Below, one piece after another: positions 7,699 through 17,534 of a DNA stretch of 64,000 bases (the stretch's first letter is position 1; every line of letters begins with the position of its first letter). The position numbers were made by a program, and so were the translations under genes. The stretch comes from Nitrospirota bacterium. Lineage in GTDB: Bacteria; Nitrospinota_A; UBA7883. Under the pieces are notes generated by a model. It saw nothing but the letters and a program-made list of their open reading frames with translations, ran no database searches and had not been told where the DNA came from. The stretch covers positions 1-64,000 of the forward strand of contig JAJRZK010000027.1 of NCBI GenBank assembly GCA_024275315.1. Direction: 5' to 3'.

Positions 7699-7995
7699 TC
7701 ACTTTTTCTTATCTTTCCAGTTCCACCACTTGAGCAATTCCGGGTCATGCACAGAATTGCTGGCGAAATACACCGCACAACGATATACATACAACACGCA
7801 ACGGTCAATGCGCTCACCACGAAGCGCGCAGAGGTCATGATACATTTTCTCAGGATTCTCGTTTCGAAGCTCTTCTACCCGCCGGTAACCAAGGTCCACA
7901 AGGTCCCGGGAAAGGCTCTTCCCGATTCCCGGGATAATCTGAAACTTTCGAGCCGTATTATCGCCGTCAATTTTTGTTCGTAACTTTCCTGGCAT
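7699..7995 (-). CDS. Helix-hairpin-helix protein, Cdd1/'pathogenicity locus' family
   Basis: A 98-residue protein with a helix-hairpin-helix motif (IIPGIGKSLSRDLVDLG) followed by VEELRNENPEKMYHDLCAL and DRCVLYVYRCAVYFAS, the pattern of small PF11731-type proteins. The motif suggests DNA binding; the biological role of the family is not established. It is a single gene convergent with btuC. The start is the ATG at 7995. Confidence 0.8.
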   Translation of the reverse strand: MPGKLRTKIDGDNTARKFQIIPGIGKSLSRDLVDLGYRRVEELRNENPEKMYHDLCALRGERIDRCVLYVYRCAVYFASNSVHDPELLKWWNWKDKKK

Positions 7996-8129
7996 GGCGA
8001 TATAACCCCGGGTATTGTGGATTATTCAATAATCTGCGCGCTTAAGCGGCGTAATTCAGCTTCATGCCCTGTGGCAGGCCACATGGCGCTGTCAAAAACA
8101 ATTCGCCCGGACCAATCCCGCGAAAACGA

Positions 8130-10712
8130 CTATTTGCCATGGTTCTTCAACGCCTGAATTATCACTCGCTTCATATTGGCCATCTCAAAAGGTTTGGCGA
8201 TAAATCCGGACAACCCTTTTCCTATGAATCGTTGGGCGACATCCTGCTCGTTGTAACCGCTGGTCATGACAATGCACCCATCTTTGCTGATCTGGCGAAG
8301 CTTCCGAAAGCAGTCCTCCCCATCCATTTGCGGCATCGTAAGGTCGAGCAGAACGAAAACGAACTCGTCGGGGCGTTTGCGGTATTCTTCCAGGGCCTCC
8401 ACTCCATTGCATACCGTAACAACGGTAAATCCCATTTTCTCCAGCATTCTTTTGCCGATGCTTCTCACCGTCTCCTCGTCATCGACAAGCAGCACCGTAC
8501 CCCCCAGCGCTTTGGCATCGGTTGCGTCCAGATTTTTCTCCATCGAATCCGCTCTTTTTTTGGAAGCGGGAAACAGGACCTTGAACGTTGTCCCTTTCCC
8601 AACTTCGCTGTATATTTTTACAGCTCCATTATGGCCGCGAGCGATTCCCTGGACCGCCGCCATCCCGAGCCCGCGACCCGTGAACTTGGTCGTGAAAAAA
8701 GGATCGAATACCTTATCCATCGTATCCTTGTCCATGCCGGATCCCGTATCGGCTATTTCCAGATAAACATACAAACCTTCCGGCAGGCAATCGACATGCC
8801 AGGCCTCCTTCAAATAAGTCTTGTCACATTCCATCGCGCCGGTTGTCAGCGAGATTACGCCGCTTTTTTCCCCAATCGCTTCTGACGCGTTAATGACCAG
8901 GTTCATGATTACCTGGTTTATCTGAGCAACGTCCGCCTCGATCGGGGGAAGAATCTTTGACAAATCATACTTCAGGACAACTTTTTTCGAGATCGCCACT
9001 TCAAGAAGATGAACCATCTCCTCGATGATTTCGTTCAAGTCGATGTTCCTGATAACGAATTTTCCCTTGCCGGAATACGCCAGCATCTGCCTCGTAAGGT
9101 CAGCCGCCCGTCTGGATGATGTGCCGATATCCTTTATATAACCGCGTATGGGCGAGGTGGGAGGCAAATCCATAAGCGCAAGATCTGCGTTGCCAAGAAT
9201 GCTCGTCAGAAGGTTGTTGAAATCGTGTGCGATCCCCCCGGCCAGCACACCGAGGCTTTCGAGCTTTTGCGCGTGCCGAATCTGTTTCTCCAGATTTTTT
9301 TCCTGCTCTTCCATCCGTTTGCGCTCCAGGGTGTCGTTGATAAGCAGGATGGCCCCGGCAAACGAGCCTTTTTCGAAGATTGGCACACCTGTGATCGACA
9401 AGAAGGACTCCTTGCCAAATATCGATGTAAACGGAAATTCGGTGGAAATTTTCTTGTTGTTCCGCAACGCCTCAAAGACATGGCCTATATTGGCTATCTT
9501 TACGGACGGCAGGTCGGTGATCTTCATGCCGATAGCGGGCGAATCCCTTCCTTCCGGCACACCAATTATTTTTTTCATCTCCGGATTTTCATAAACGATT
9601 CTTAAATCATTATCGAGCGTCATTATTCCGGAGGGGCTGTTCTCCACTATCTTCCTGTGTTTATCGTAGAGCCTTTTATGCGACAGTTCCTCCTGTTTAC
9701 GTTCGGTGATATCTCTGACAACCCCGATCGCGTGCCACTTGCCTTCAACCAATACAGTGGACAACGAAAGCTCCACTGGAAACTCCTCACCATTGCTCCT
9801 CTTTGCCGTATATTCAACAGTCTTGCCGGTAACAGGTCCGCCACCTGATCTCTTAGACCTTGTGACTCCCTTTTTATGCTCTTCAACATACCGGGGTGGA
9901 ATTATGAATTCGTCTATTTTCCCGCCTATGATTTCATCGGAAGAAATCCCGAACATCCTTTCGGCCGCCTGGTTCCAGAACGTAACCGCTCCATCGCTGT
10001 CCATCATGACGATCGCGTCGTTCGCTGAAGATGTGATCGCTTTAATGCGTATCTTGCTTTCTTTCAGCGTGTTTTTTTGTCTTTCCAGTTGCCGGGTCCT
10101 GACTTTTACGGCTTCTTCTAATTTGATGTTCTCTTCGACCGACAATCGTATTTTGTCCCTGATGTGTTCAATTTCATCCCTGCCCCGTTCCGTTTTATGG
10201 AGGCTGAAGCGGCACATTGGGTCTTCAAGATCAGGCGTGTGCAGAACAGACTCGTAGTCTTCGCCGGTGGTTACTTTGATAATTCCTTCACAGAAAAAAC
10301 GGCGAACGCACATACACTTCAGCCCGTCACATCGCAGAGCGTCGCAATGAGCGTGGTAAACACAGTCATCCCTACTGTATTGAACCTCCACGTCTCCTTC
10401 CCTCTCATCAATCCTGACCCAGGAATCATCGGCCACTTTCTCTTTTACATGGATGTTTTTATAGACTAGCTTCAACGCGCCGACGGGTGTCAGGCTTTTC
10501 GGCAAAGGAGCGTACCCGATCTTGAAAGGCTCCGATTCGAGAGAGTTTTTGCTGTGAAGTATCGCAAGATCCCGAAGCATCTGCTCGGCCAGTTTTTCCC
10601 CACCGAAAGGCATGCTGAGACAAAAATGAATCATGGAAAAAAACTGGTCGTTGACAAGACCACGAAGCGAGCTTACATGCCTGTTCAACGCATATTTTCC
10701 CAGATTGCGCAT
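8130..10712 (-). CDS. Hybrid sensor histidine kinase (Cys-rich domain, 2 PAS, HisKA, HATPase, receiver)
   Basis: An 860-residue protein without clear membrane helices. The N-terminal 200 residues form a Cys-rich module: DDCVYHAHC, then LRCDGLKCMCVRRFFCEG, then PMCRF. This spacing recalls the small-molecule or metal-binding ends of V4R or ATC-hydrolase-type domains, though I am not certain which. A coiled-coil linker and two PAS domains (about 215-340 and 350-465) follow. Next come HisKA with GGIAHDFNNLLTSILG (His near 496), HATPase (NQVIMNLVINASEAIG, GMAAVQGIARGHNG), and a C-terminal receiver with VLLDLTMPQMDG (Asp near 790). It stands alone, so its partner is unknown. Start context is weak. 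Confidence 0.9.
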   Translation of the reverse strand: MRNLGKYALNRHVSSLRGLVNDQFFSMIHFCLSMPFGGEKLAEQMLRDLAILHSKNSLESEPFKIGYAPLPKSLTPVGALKLVYKNIHVKEKVADDSWVRIDEREGDVEVQYSRDDCVYHAHCDALRCDGLKCMCVRRFFCEGIIKVTTGEDYESVLHTPDLEDPMCRFSLHKTERGRDEIEHIRDKIRLSVEENIKLEEAVKVRTRQLERQKNTLKESKIRIKAITSSANDAIVMMDSDGAVTFWNQAAERMFGISSDEIIGGKIDEFIIPPRYVEEHKKGVTRSKRSGGGPVTGKTVEYTAKRSNGEEFPVELSLSTVLVEGKWHAIGVVRDITERKQEELSHKRLYDKHRKIVENSPSGIMTLDNDLRIVYENPEMKKIIGVPEGRDSPAIGMKITDLPSVKIANIGHVFEALRNNKKISTEFPFTSIFGKESFLSITGVPIFEKGSFAGAILLINDTLERKRMEEQEKNLEKQIRHAQKLESLGVLAGGIAHDFNNLLTSILGNADLALMDLPPTSPIRGYIKDIGTSSRRAADLTRQMLAYSGKGKFVIRNIDLNEIIEEMVHLLEVAISKKVVLKYDLSKILPPIEADVAQINQVIMNLVINASEAIGEKSGVISLTTGAMECDKTYLKEAWHVDCLPEGLYVYLEIADTGSGMDKDTMDKVFDPFFTTKFTGRGLGMAAVQGIARGHNGAVKIYSEVGKGTTFKVLFPASKKRADSMEKNLDATDAKALGGTVLLVDDEETVRSIGKRMLEKMGFTVVTVCNGVEALEEYRKRPDEFVFVLLDLTMPQMDGEDCFRKLRQISKDGCIVMTSGYNEQDVAQRFIGKGLSGFIAKPFEMANMKRVIIQALKNHGK

Positions 10713-11191
10713 CTCAACGCGGAGCCTTTGAGTGAATATTCATTTCAGACGTGAGTGGCTCAGGTGTGAGCGACGCCGCAACCTGGCGCCAAGATTGGAA
10801 GGATTTTCCTCCACCCATCCACGCCTTCGATTTCCCTTTAGTCGGGAGCGCAATGAAGTTTTGTGGCTCCGTGAGCATATCCCATATTCAGTTGAAATGT
10901 GGATACAACTAAATTCGTGCATATTGTCTCGCCGCTTTGCTGTCTGTGTCAACAGGGATTTTATCCAGTTGGCCATACTAGCAAAATCGTCCCCTCCCTG
11001 ATCGCCGACCGTTTCGTACCGTTTGTTTACAGGCAAAAAACACACGGGCCGGTTCAAAGATAGCAGATCAACCGTTATCCGGTTGTATAACGAGCTGTTG
11101 GCAGCGTCTTTGTACTTTCCAGGGTAAGATCGCCAGACAAGCCGCTTGCGACAGCCGGCCATGCCGGACATTTTATTTGTCCCCGGACATT
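10713..11191. other. Intergenic region with a short palindromic repeat pair
   Basis: About 480 nt between the hybrid kinase and the membrane protein. A 143-codon open frame on the minus strand has no ribosome binding site and an Arg/Ser-rich composition that does not look like a real protein. The only structured element I see is the 19-nt repeat pair at 11164-11205, which overlaps the end of the next gene. Confidence 0.5.
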
Positions 11192-11205
11192 TTATTTGTC
11201 TCCGG
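11164..11205. repeat. Tandem palindrome pair (19-nt period)
   Basis: Two copies of GGACA-TTTTATT-TGTC (starting at 11166 and 11185), each a 4-5 bp stem with a 7-nt loop, framed by CCGG. The second copy overlaps the last codons of the minus-strand membrane-protein gene, so the array lies at its 3' end and could act as a 3' mRNA structure. Confidence 0.75.
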
Positions 11206-13246
11206 ATGGAGATCCCGGATTTTGGCTGTGTTGGTTATTTTGTGTGGGGGGCCGGCCAGATGAAACTATAACAATGTGGTTGTTTTCAAACACGACCGGC
11301 AGGTGGCTTGGTTTGACTATCATGTCCCGTTGCAACACGAAATAGTCGATTCCATATTTTCGGGCGAGCCGCAGCCTCCATGAATCGTCGAATTGGTAAA
11401 ACAGGGCGTGCGCCTTCGCCTGGAGCAGGCGGAACCTGTTCTGATCCGTCTTCATGTTGATATATTCATCCAGGTCGATGCCAAACTCTCCAAGCCGGCG
11501 CAATCCCTCTCCTAAGATGTCGGAATCGGAGACGTAAAGAGCCGGTAACACCGTCCATTCGTACATGGTGCCGAAGGATGGGCGTTGCGAGTATTCCCGC
11601 CATCCGGGGTTATATGAAGGATGGAACAGGGCGGGGTCTTTCATGAACAAGGCGTCCGGCGGGGTGTTGTGTTTCACCCAGAGTTGCGCTTGCATGAAGT
11701 CACGCCCCTTCGCCTGGTTGCCTGAATCCATCAACCTGTCGTTCAGGTAGGTCGAGGGACTGGCGAGAAGCAGAACAAACACCGCCAGAGGGACAAGGTT
11801 TACGTCGGCCCACTTTTTTACGGCGAACGCGGGAACCCCGATCAACATCCCGACCAGCGCGGCTCCGCTCATATAGTATCCGGCCCGCACCGGGGCTATA
11901 TAACCAGCCTCCACGCGGGCGATAAAATCTCCCGGGCTTTGGTTCGCATAATAAACGGCGTAAAACAGCGGCAAAACGATGGCAAAACCGGCCAGGAGCG
12001 CCAGAAAGAGGTCTGTCGGCGAGGCCCCTCTGTACACCCGGAGAAAGACGGGGGAAACCAGCAGGACGGAAAAAATTACAGGCAATCCGGGCGCAAGATA
12101 AAAAGGGCTCAGCAAAATGACGGCGGCTATCGCCACACAAACCGCTTTCCCGGACTCGATATCCCTCCACAATCCGTTCACGGCGTAAACCAGCGCGATA
12201 ATTATATAAAGCTCACTGGCCCTGAACAGCGTCAGCTTGGCCAGGAGAGGGATCGTTGTATATTCGGAAATAAAGACACCGGCCACCGAAACAAATATAA
12301 GAGCCACAGCGCCCGCCATCATCTGCCTGTCGAACAAGGCGGAGGCGCCTGATCTGCGGCGGATATAATGGAACAAAAGCAAAGTCAGCGATATCAACCC
12401 GATAAAGTCTTTGCTGTTCCTGCTGAAAAAGCCTGCGGTGATCGGGTAGAAATGACCACCAAAAAGCCTGGTAAGCTCGAACCATCTCTCCGCTGAAATA
12501 CCTGTGTTGGAGATGTTTTGAGAATCGTAGACGCTGATCATCCAGACAGCGGACAGAATAACGCACAAAACCGCGCCCGCTGCCGCGTTCATCCAGTCCT
12601 GTCTCGCCGGCCTGGAGAAAAGCGTCATCGTAAAAACGAAAATCCCCGCGTGAATCCCCATCAGCGGATGGCAACTGAAAGCCGCGGCTATACACACGCC
12701 GGACCAGACATACCGCCGTTTCAACGCCATTATAACAGCCAGGATACGGAAGACATCCGCCGCGTTGTAATACACACCCTTGAAGTATGGCGCCCCGAAC
12801 CACCCGATGTTCATGGACCTGGCGTAGCTTGCGATAACCAGAAGCGCAAGCGCCACATGGGCGGCTGTCGCCGATTCCGGGAAAAGCAACCTTGACAGGA
12901 GATACACCGCCAGCGAGAGCGCCACTATTTCAAGCGCCACCACCGACGTGAGTATGGATGAGGGATCGAGGCCCAAAACGGCTTTTGCAAGTGGATAGAT
13001 ATACATGAAAGACGACTTGCTGAACACTTCGTAGCCGCCGGGGAAATTTTTCGCGAATATTTCAGGGTTGGCCAGTTGATACGCCCACGCCATGGGCGAC
13101 ACGCCTTTCAGAGCGTACCATATGTGGATTTGCTCGGTGTACTTTTGCCAAACGTGATAAAGCAGCGCCCCCGCGGCGAGAAACATCGCCAATGACGACG
13201 ACATCAGCCGGGCAGGCATTTCGACGATATTCCTGGTCAATTTCAT
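11192..13246 (-). CDS. Polytopic membrane protein, glycosyltransferase C-like
   Basis: About 684 residues with a dozen or so hydrophobic segments in the first 500 residues and a soluble C-terminal tail (about 510-680). The layout resembles GT-C-type lipid-linked sugar transferases or related proteins of unknown function. A periplasmic-type first loop with WYALKGVSPMAWAYQ is present, but I see no diagnostic Asp-Glu motif. The ATG at 13246 is preferred over a TTG two codons upstream. It is divergent from the DUF2079 gene across a 265-nt gap, and the pair may work in the same envelope pathway. The function is not recognised from sequence alone. Confidence 0.7.
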   Translation of the reverse strand: MKLTRNIVEMPARLMSSSLAMFLAAGALLYHVWQKYTEQIHIWYALKGVSPMAWAYQLANPEIFAKNFPGGYEVFSKSSFMYIYPLAKAVLGLDPSSILTSVVALEIVALSLAVYLLSRLLFPESATAAHVALALLVIASYARSMNIGWFGAPYFKGVYYNAADVFRILAVIMALKRRYVWSGVCIAAAFSCHPLMGIHAGIFVFTMTLFSRPARQDWMNAAAGAVLCVILSAVWMISVYDSQNISNTGISAERWFELTRLFGGHFYPITAGFFSRNSKDFIGLISLTLLLFHYIRRRSGASALFDRQMMAGAVALIFVSVAGVFISEYTTIPLLAKLTLFRASELYIIIALVYAVNGLWRDIESGKAVCVAIAAVILLSPFYLAPGLPVIFSVLLVSPVFLRVYRGASPTDLFLALLAGFAIVLPLFYAVYYANQSPGDFIARVEAGYIAPVRAGYYMSGAALVGMLIGVPAFAVKKWADVNLVPLAVFVLLLASPSTYLNDRLMDSGNQAKGRDFMQAQLWVKHNTPPDALFMKDPALFHPSYNPGWREYSQRPSFGTMYEWTVLPALYVSDSDILGEGLRRLGEFGIDLDEYINMKTDQNRFRLLQAKAHALFYQFDDSWRLRLARKYGIDYFVLQRDMIVKPSHLPVVFENNHIVIVSSGRPPTQNNQHSQNPGSPSGDK

Positions 13247-13510
13247 CTGCAAGCAACTGTATCCGGAAAATGAAACCTGTTATGTTAACCTGTATGCTTT
13301 ATTTTATCCAGTCCGAGGAAAGCCGAAGAATGATACAACCCCTGCCGGGCCGGCCATCCATACAGCCATCGCAAGTTCTATGATTTTCAGACCGCCACAG
13401 ATGTTATTCTGTTCACCGTTATGCCACGTGATCATTATTCGGGCCAATACAAACAATGCTGGCGGCGACATTAACACGTGAATCTTCATAATTCATCGAA
13501 AGGCCTGTCC

Positions 13511-15739
13511 ATGGGCGCAACCGGCCACATTGGCCGCTCCGGGCGAGCCGAGGTGTCAACCGCCGCTCGCATCGCGTTGATCATGCTGGTCATCGGGTAT
13601 GTGTCCTATTACTCGTTCATATCCATCGACCGGTGGAACACGGCCCTCTGCAGCCTCGACTACGCAAGGATAGACTCGGCCGCGCACAACACATCCATCG
13701 GCAAGTTCATGTGGAGCAACGACGCCAATTTCAACTACTGGACACAGCACATCTCCCCCATACTTTTATTACTTTCGGCCTATTATCTGGTAAGCGACGC
13801 ATACTGGCCGATATTCGTGGCCCAGTCCTTCACGATCGGGGCGGCGGCTATCCCACTGTTCCTGATAGCCGCGCGAACACTCCGCAACGAGTGGCACGCG
13901 TTGCTGGTGTCCGTCTTCTACCTTTGCTCGGGCGGCCTGCAAATGGCCAACTTATACGACTATCATATGATATCGCACGAGCCGCTGTTCCTGTTTCTCG
14001 CCTTTTACGCCTTGCTGGAAAAAAGATGGACACTTTATTTTGTTTCCCTGGCCATGCTCGCCATTATAAAGGAAGACTCTTTCATACTGGCCGGCGTGGT
14101 GGCGCTTTACACCGCGCTTGGCGAGAAGGAATATAAAATCTCCGCATACGCCATGACGGCGCTGGCCGTGTACGCCCTCATAGTTTTCAAGGTGGGCTAT
14201 CCATATTTCCGGGGTGAAGACACATATGAATATTCAGTCTATTACGGGTGGCTCGGCTCGGGTCCCGCCGATATTGTCCGTAGGTTTGTAACCGAACCTG
14301 TCCAGACAATTAGCATGTTGCTCTCTGTAGACTTGCGATATGACAAATGGAGCGAATTCGTCGTCGAGCACGGAGTGGTGGCGCCGCTGTTCTCACCTCT
14401 CGGGTTGATGATGCTGGCGCCGCCATCGATGGAGCTGTTCCTGGCGGAACACCCCAGGCTTTACGGGTTCGCGTATCATTATCCGCTGAAGGTGATCCCT
14501 GTATGGTCGCTTGCCATCGTACTGGCGCTGGCAAACATAAAAAAAATCATACTTGCATTGCAAACCCGCGCCAGGATGATTCCATACATCGGCGCTGTCC
14601 GAAAAGCGTCTGTCGTCGCGCTTGCGGCCGTTGTGGCCGCGTATGCGGCGGTGGAGATATATTACCTGTTCGCAGGGCCGTTCGACACATTCATAATGGG
14701 AGTTCGGGTGAGCGTGGTTGACCTGCGCAAACCGTTGCTCATCCAGTTTGCGGCGCTTGGCGTGTTGATGGTGATATGCGCCCCGGGCCCAACGGCCGGG
14801 TTTATAGGCAAGGGCGCGGGCACACGAGCTGTCCTTGGGTTTTTAGTGTTTATCATCGTCACCAGGTTTTATAACGCCACGCAAACCGGCGCTCTCCCTT
14901 TTGTCTCCAGCCTGGCCGGATATATGGAAACGATCGACACAGAACATGCGTCACGCCTTGTGAAAGCGGAGGGGCGAATACCGGCGGGCGCGACGGTTGT
15001 GACCAATCCGGGGGCTTTCGCCCATCTCCATCATCACACCGAGACGTATATCTCCATCCCGGGTTACAGGCCGTCGGCGTCGAAAAAGCGTATTGACTAT
15101 TATCTGCTGGACACCAAGGATGTCCAGGGACTGCACAGGCACCAGATCCAGCTTTCGCAGGAACTTTTGCTTAACAGCAACTATGGTGTTGTGTATGAAG
15201 ATGACGGAATCTTCATCTTCAAAAAAGGTCGGGACAAGCGCAAGGATTTCCAACTCTACATCGACAATTTCGCGGCTTCCACAGCGCGGATGAAAACGTT
15301 CGAAAAACAGGCCGGGCCCGGATCGCAAATGGTGGACAAAACTTCGCCGACCGGGATGTCCATTGTGGCGAGAAATGGCTCCGCGAATGAAGGCTATATG
15401 ATATACGGACCTTACATCAGGCTCGCGCCAGGGTGGTATAAGGCTTTATACCGTATGAAAGTCGACAGGATTACCGATGAGACTGTGTGCCGCATAGACG
15501 TGGTTACAGATTTCGGAAAAACCGTGTTGGCGGAAAAATATGTTACCAGCCGTGATTTTGGCGAAAAAAACAAGTGGCGCACGTATGAGCTCGGATTCGA
15601 CATCATCGGCGCGCCAGCGGACAAGCTGGAGTTTCGGGTCTATTATATAGGCGGCGCGGACCTGTACGTGGACCTTGTCCGGGCGGACATGACGTATGAC
15701 GATTTCCTGGCCAACTTGAACGACCGGTTGGATTTTTGA
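13511..15739 (+). CDS. DUF2079-family polytopic membrane protein
   Basis: 742 residues. The N-terminal half has the DUF2079 pattern: a first membrane helix (ALIMLVIGYVSYYSFISI), a DYARID/HNTSIG segment, WTQHISPILLLLSAYYLV, and NLYDYHMISHEPLFLFLAF. These proteins are thought to be GT-C-like membrane enzymes, but their reaction is unknown. The last 200 residues are soluble and beta-rich (GWYKALYRMKVDRIT), perhaps a carbohydrate-binding-like domain. The ATG at 13511 with AAAGG about 9 nt upstream is a better start than the GTG at 13478. It ends convergently with the signalling operon. Confidence 0.82.
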   Translation: MGATGHIGRSGRAEVSTAARIALIMLVIGYVSYYSFISIDRWNTALCSLDYARIDSAAHNTSIGKFMWSNDANFNYWTQHISPILLLLSAYYLVSDAYWPIFVAQSFTIGAAAIPLFLIAARTLRNEWHALLVSVFYLCSGGLQMANLYDYHMISHEPLFLFLAFYALLEKRWTLYFVSLAMLAIIKEDSFILAGVVALYTALGEKEYKISAYAMTALAVYALIVFKVGYPYFRGEDTYEYSVYYGWLGSGPADIVRRFVTEPVQTISMLLSVDLRYDKWSEFVVEHGVVAPLFSPLGLMMLAPPSMELFLAEHPRLYGFAYHYPLKVIPVWSLAIVLALANIKKIILALQTRARMIPYIGAVRKASVVALAAVVAAYAAVEIYYLFAGPFDTFIMGVRVSVVDLRKPLLIQFAALGVLMVICAPGPTAGFIGKGAGTRAVLGFLVFIIVTRFYNATQTGALPFVSSLAGYMETIDTEHASRLVKAEGRIPAGATVVTNPGAFAHLHHHTETYISIPGYRPSASKKRIDYYLLDTKDVQGLHRHQIQLSQELLLNSNYGVVYEDDGIFIFKKGRDKRKDFQLYIDNFAASTARMKTFEKQAGPGSQMVDKTSPTGMSIVARNGSANEGYMIYGPYIRLAPGWYKALYRMKVDRITDETVCRIDVVTDFGKTVLAEKYVTSRDFGEKNKWRTYELGFDIIGAPADKLEFRVYYIGGADLYVDLVRADMTYDDFLANLNDRLDF

Positions 15740-15740
15740 A

Positions 15741-15756
15741 AAGCGGGGAAACGCTT
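15741..15756. terminator. Weak bidirectional hairpin between convergent genes
   Basis: AAGCG-GGGAAA-CGCTT lies between the convergent stop codons at 15739 and 15783. It is flanked on the left by a T/A-rich stretch, which would be the tail for minus-strand transcripts. The stem is only 5 bp, so this is a tentative call. Confidence 0.3.
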
Positions 15757-15782
15757 CGTATCGCGACGCTCAACCGGTGGCG

Positions 15783-16355
15783 CTATGGATGGATCTTTCC
15801 GGTGACCGCTATCAGCTCACGGATCAGATCGTCTGGATCCAGGTCCCGCTCCGATTCATCGATCATAATCGCCCCCTCCCTGTCCCGCTCAACCTTGAGA
15901 ATCTCCGGATGATCGTTTTCCATCCTTTGTATTATCGCCGCCTGCCGTCTGGAAATTCTCAATAGCTGGTTCGCTTTTTTAACGAGCTGTTTTTGCCTCA
16001 GGGCCTGCTGTATGGTAAACGCCAGGTCCATGTCGTTGCACGGTTTGGTGAGGAAACGGTAAATTTGCCCTTTGTTTATGGCGTGTATGGCTGCTTCCAG
16101 GCTGGCCTGGCCGGTCAGCACCATCCTGATCGTTTCCGGGTACTTGTTTCTTACACGGGCCAGAAACTCCGTCCCTGTCATCCCCGGCATTTTCTCATCG
16201 GAGATCACAACATCCACTCCACCCTTCTTAAGAAGCTCCAGCGCTTCGTTGGCGGAGTTGGCGGTTATCACATCGTAAGGCTCCTTGCGGAGGGTCCTTT
16301 TCAGCCCTTCGGTTATCTCCGGTTCATCGTCTACGAACAGCACCGTCTGGGACAT
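15783..16355 (-). CDS. Response regulator, receiver domain with short C-terminal tail
   Basis: 190 residues. The receiver domain spans about 1-125: VLFVDDEPE (acidic pocket), VVISDEKMPGMTG (phosphoacceptor Asp), MVLTGQAS and RFLTKPCNDMDL. The tail (130-190) is charged and helical with no DNA-binding or enzymatic signature, so this is a single-domain-like regulator that probably acts by protein contact. It is the last gene of the signalling operon. The receiver is closely similar to the one in the next gene, which suggests local duplication. Confidence 0.9.
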   Translation of the reverse strand: MSQTVLFVDDEPEITEGLKRTLRKEPYDVITANSANEALELLKKGGVDVVISDEKMPGMTGTEFLARVRNKYPETIRMVLTGQASLEAAIHAINKGQIYRFLTKPCNDMDLAFTIQQALRQKQLVKKANQLLRISRRQAAIIQRMENDHPEILKVERDREGAIMIDESERDLDPDDLIRELIAVTGKIHP

Positions 16356-16397
16356 TGATTACGCTCCTATTTGTTTCGTCCAAATCATCAACCTTAA

Positions 16398-17534
16398 TTA
16401 TCTTATGAGCACCCGCACCTTGTCTTCTATGAACCCGTTATGCCAGAAATTGGCGAGACGCTCCTTTAAAGGAAGAGATATTTCCTGCCCCTTGTGGGCC
16501 AGCAACAGTCCCTTTTTTGTGAAGACATCTTGCCCCAGTATCATGCCGGGCATCAGCTGGACGATTCTGGTGGTCATGGCGGTGGCTCCGGGCCGGGACG
16601 TCTTTATGTTTTTCATCGTCGCCACTATGGCGGGGTCGCATCTTTCCGGCAAACCCGTCAGCTCCACGATGGCCTCATCGAGCGAGCCTCCCTGGGAGAC
16701 GATAAGGTCCAGTTCTATCGCGGCCTTTAGCATTTGCGCTCCGATTTCGGCTTCCGGTCTTTTGGCTGGAGGTTGATCCCCCCTGTAGCGGCTGTACGGC
16801 TTGTCCTGTTGCCCTATCATCAGCGCAATCTGCTCCAGCCTGGGAACATTCTCTAAGAGCTCCTTACCTATGCTCGGGTGCGAGCTTAACATGGCGGTCT
16901 CGTTATCGGAAAGCTTCCCCCCGGAATAATATTTCTCCATCGTCTCCTGGGGGATGGTCACACACCCTATCTGGGAAAGCATGGCCGCCAGCTCGTATTG
17001 CCATCCGCTTTTCAGCCCAAGCTCCGCTGTCATATGCTTTACATATTTGCGCAGACGCGCCGCCCTGCCAAACGCCGTGGGATTGACCATGGACAATATG
17101 TCGATGAGCACCTTGATACTGCGGCTCAAGGTTTTTTCCAGAAGTTCCCGCTCTGATATTATCAGTTTGTGCTGGTCGATCGCGGCGTCAAGAGTGATGG
17201 AGAACAATTCCGGCGAGCAAGGTTTGGTGAGAAAACGAAATATTCTTCCCTGGTTTACAGCCTCCATCGCGGTTTGCTGGTCGGCGTTGCCTGTGAGCAT
17301 GACCCTGACGCTGTCGGGGCTTATGTCCATAACCCTGGTAAGAAAACGAACGCCATCCATCCCGGGCATCCTCATGTCGGAAACCACCACCGCGTACGGC
17401 CCCCGCGTGGATATCGCCTCCAGCCCTTTTTCGCCGCTAAGGGCGGTGTCGATAGAATAACGCTTGCGCATCAGCCGCTTGAAAGTGTCCAGGATGTCTT
17501 TGTCGTCATCGACAAACAAAACTTTATCCGCCAT
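16398..17534 (-). CDS. Response regulator with degenerate HD-type output domain
   Basis: 378 residues. The receiver spans 1-125 (VLFVDDDKDI, VVVSDMRMPGMDG, RFLTKPC). The C-terminal part aligns in layout with HD-GYP output domains (YELAAMLSQIGCVTIPQETM, then HPSIGKELLENVPRLEQIALMIGQQDKP). The HD dyad position reads LSQIG where active proteins have LLHDIG, and the HHE...DG.GYP stretch is replaced by GQQDKPYSRYR. It therefore looks catalytically dead and may serve as a binding or scaffold protein. Its start overlaps the end of the upstream HDOD regulator by 11 nt. Confidence 0.85.
   Translation of the reverse strand: MADKVLFVDDDKDILDTFKRLMRKRYSIDTALSGEKGLEAISTRGPYAVVVSDMRMPGMDGVRFLTRVMDISPDSVRVMLTGNADQQTAMEAVNQGRIFRFLTKPCSPELFSITLDAAIDQHKLIISERELLEKTLSRSIKVLIDILSMVNPTAFGRAARLRKYVKHMTAELGLKSGWQYELAAMLSQIGCVTIPQETMEKYYSGGKLSDNETAMLSSHPSIGKELLENVPRLEQIALMIGQQDKPYSRYRGDQPPAKRPEAEIGAQMLKAAIELDLIVSQGGSLDEAIVELTGLPERCDPAIVATMKNIKTSRPGATAMTTRIVQLMPGMILGQDVFTKKGLLLAHKGQEISLPLKERLANFWHNGFIEDKVRVLIR

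Noticed and set aside
10740-11171. 143-codon open frame on the minus strand
   Set aside because: Arg/Ser-rich composition, no ribosome binding site, no recognised motif.
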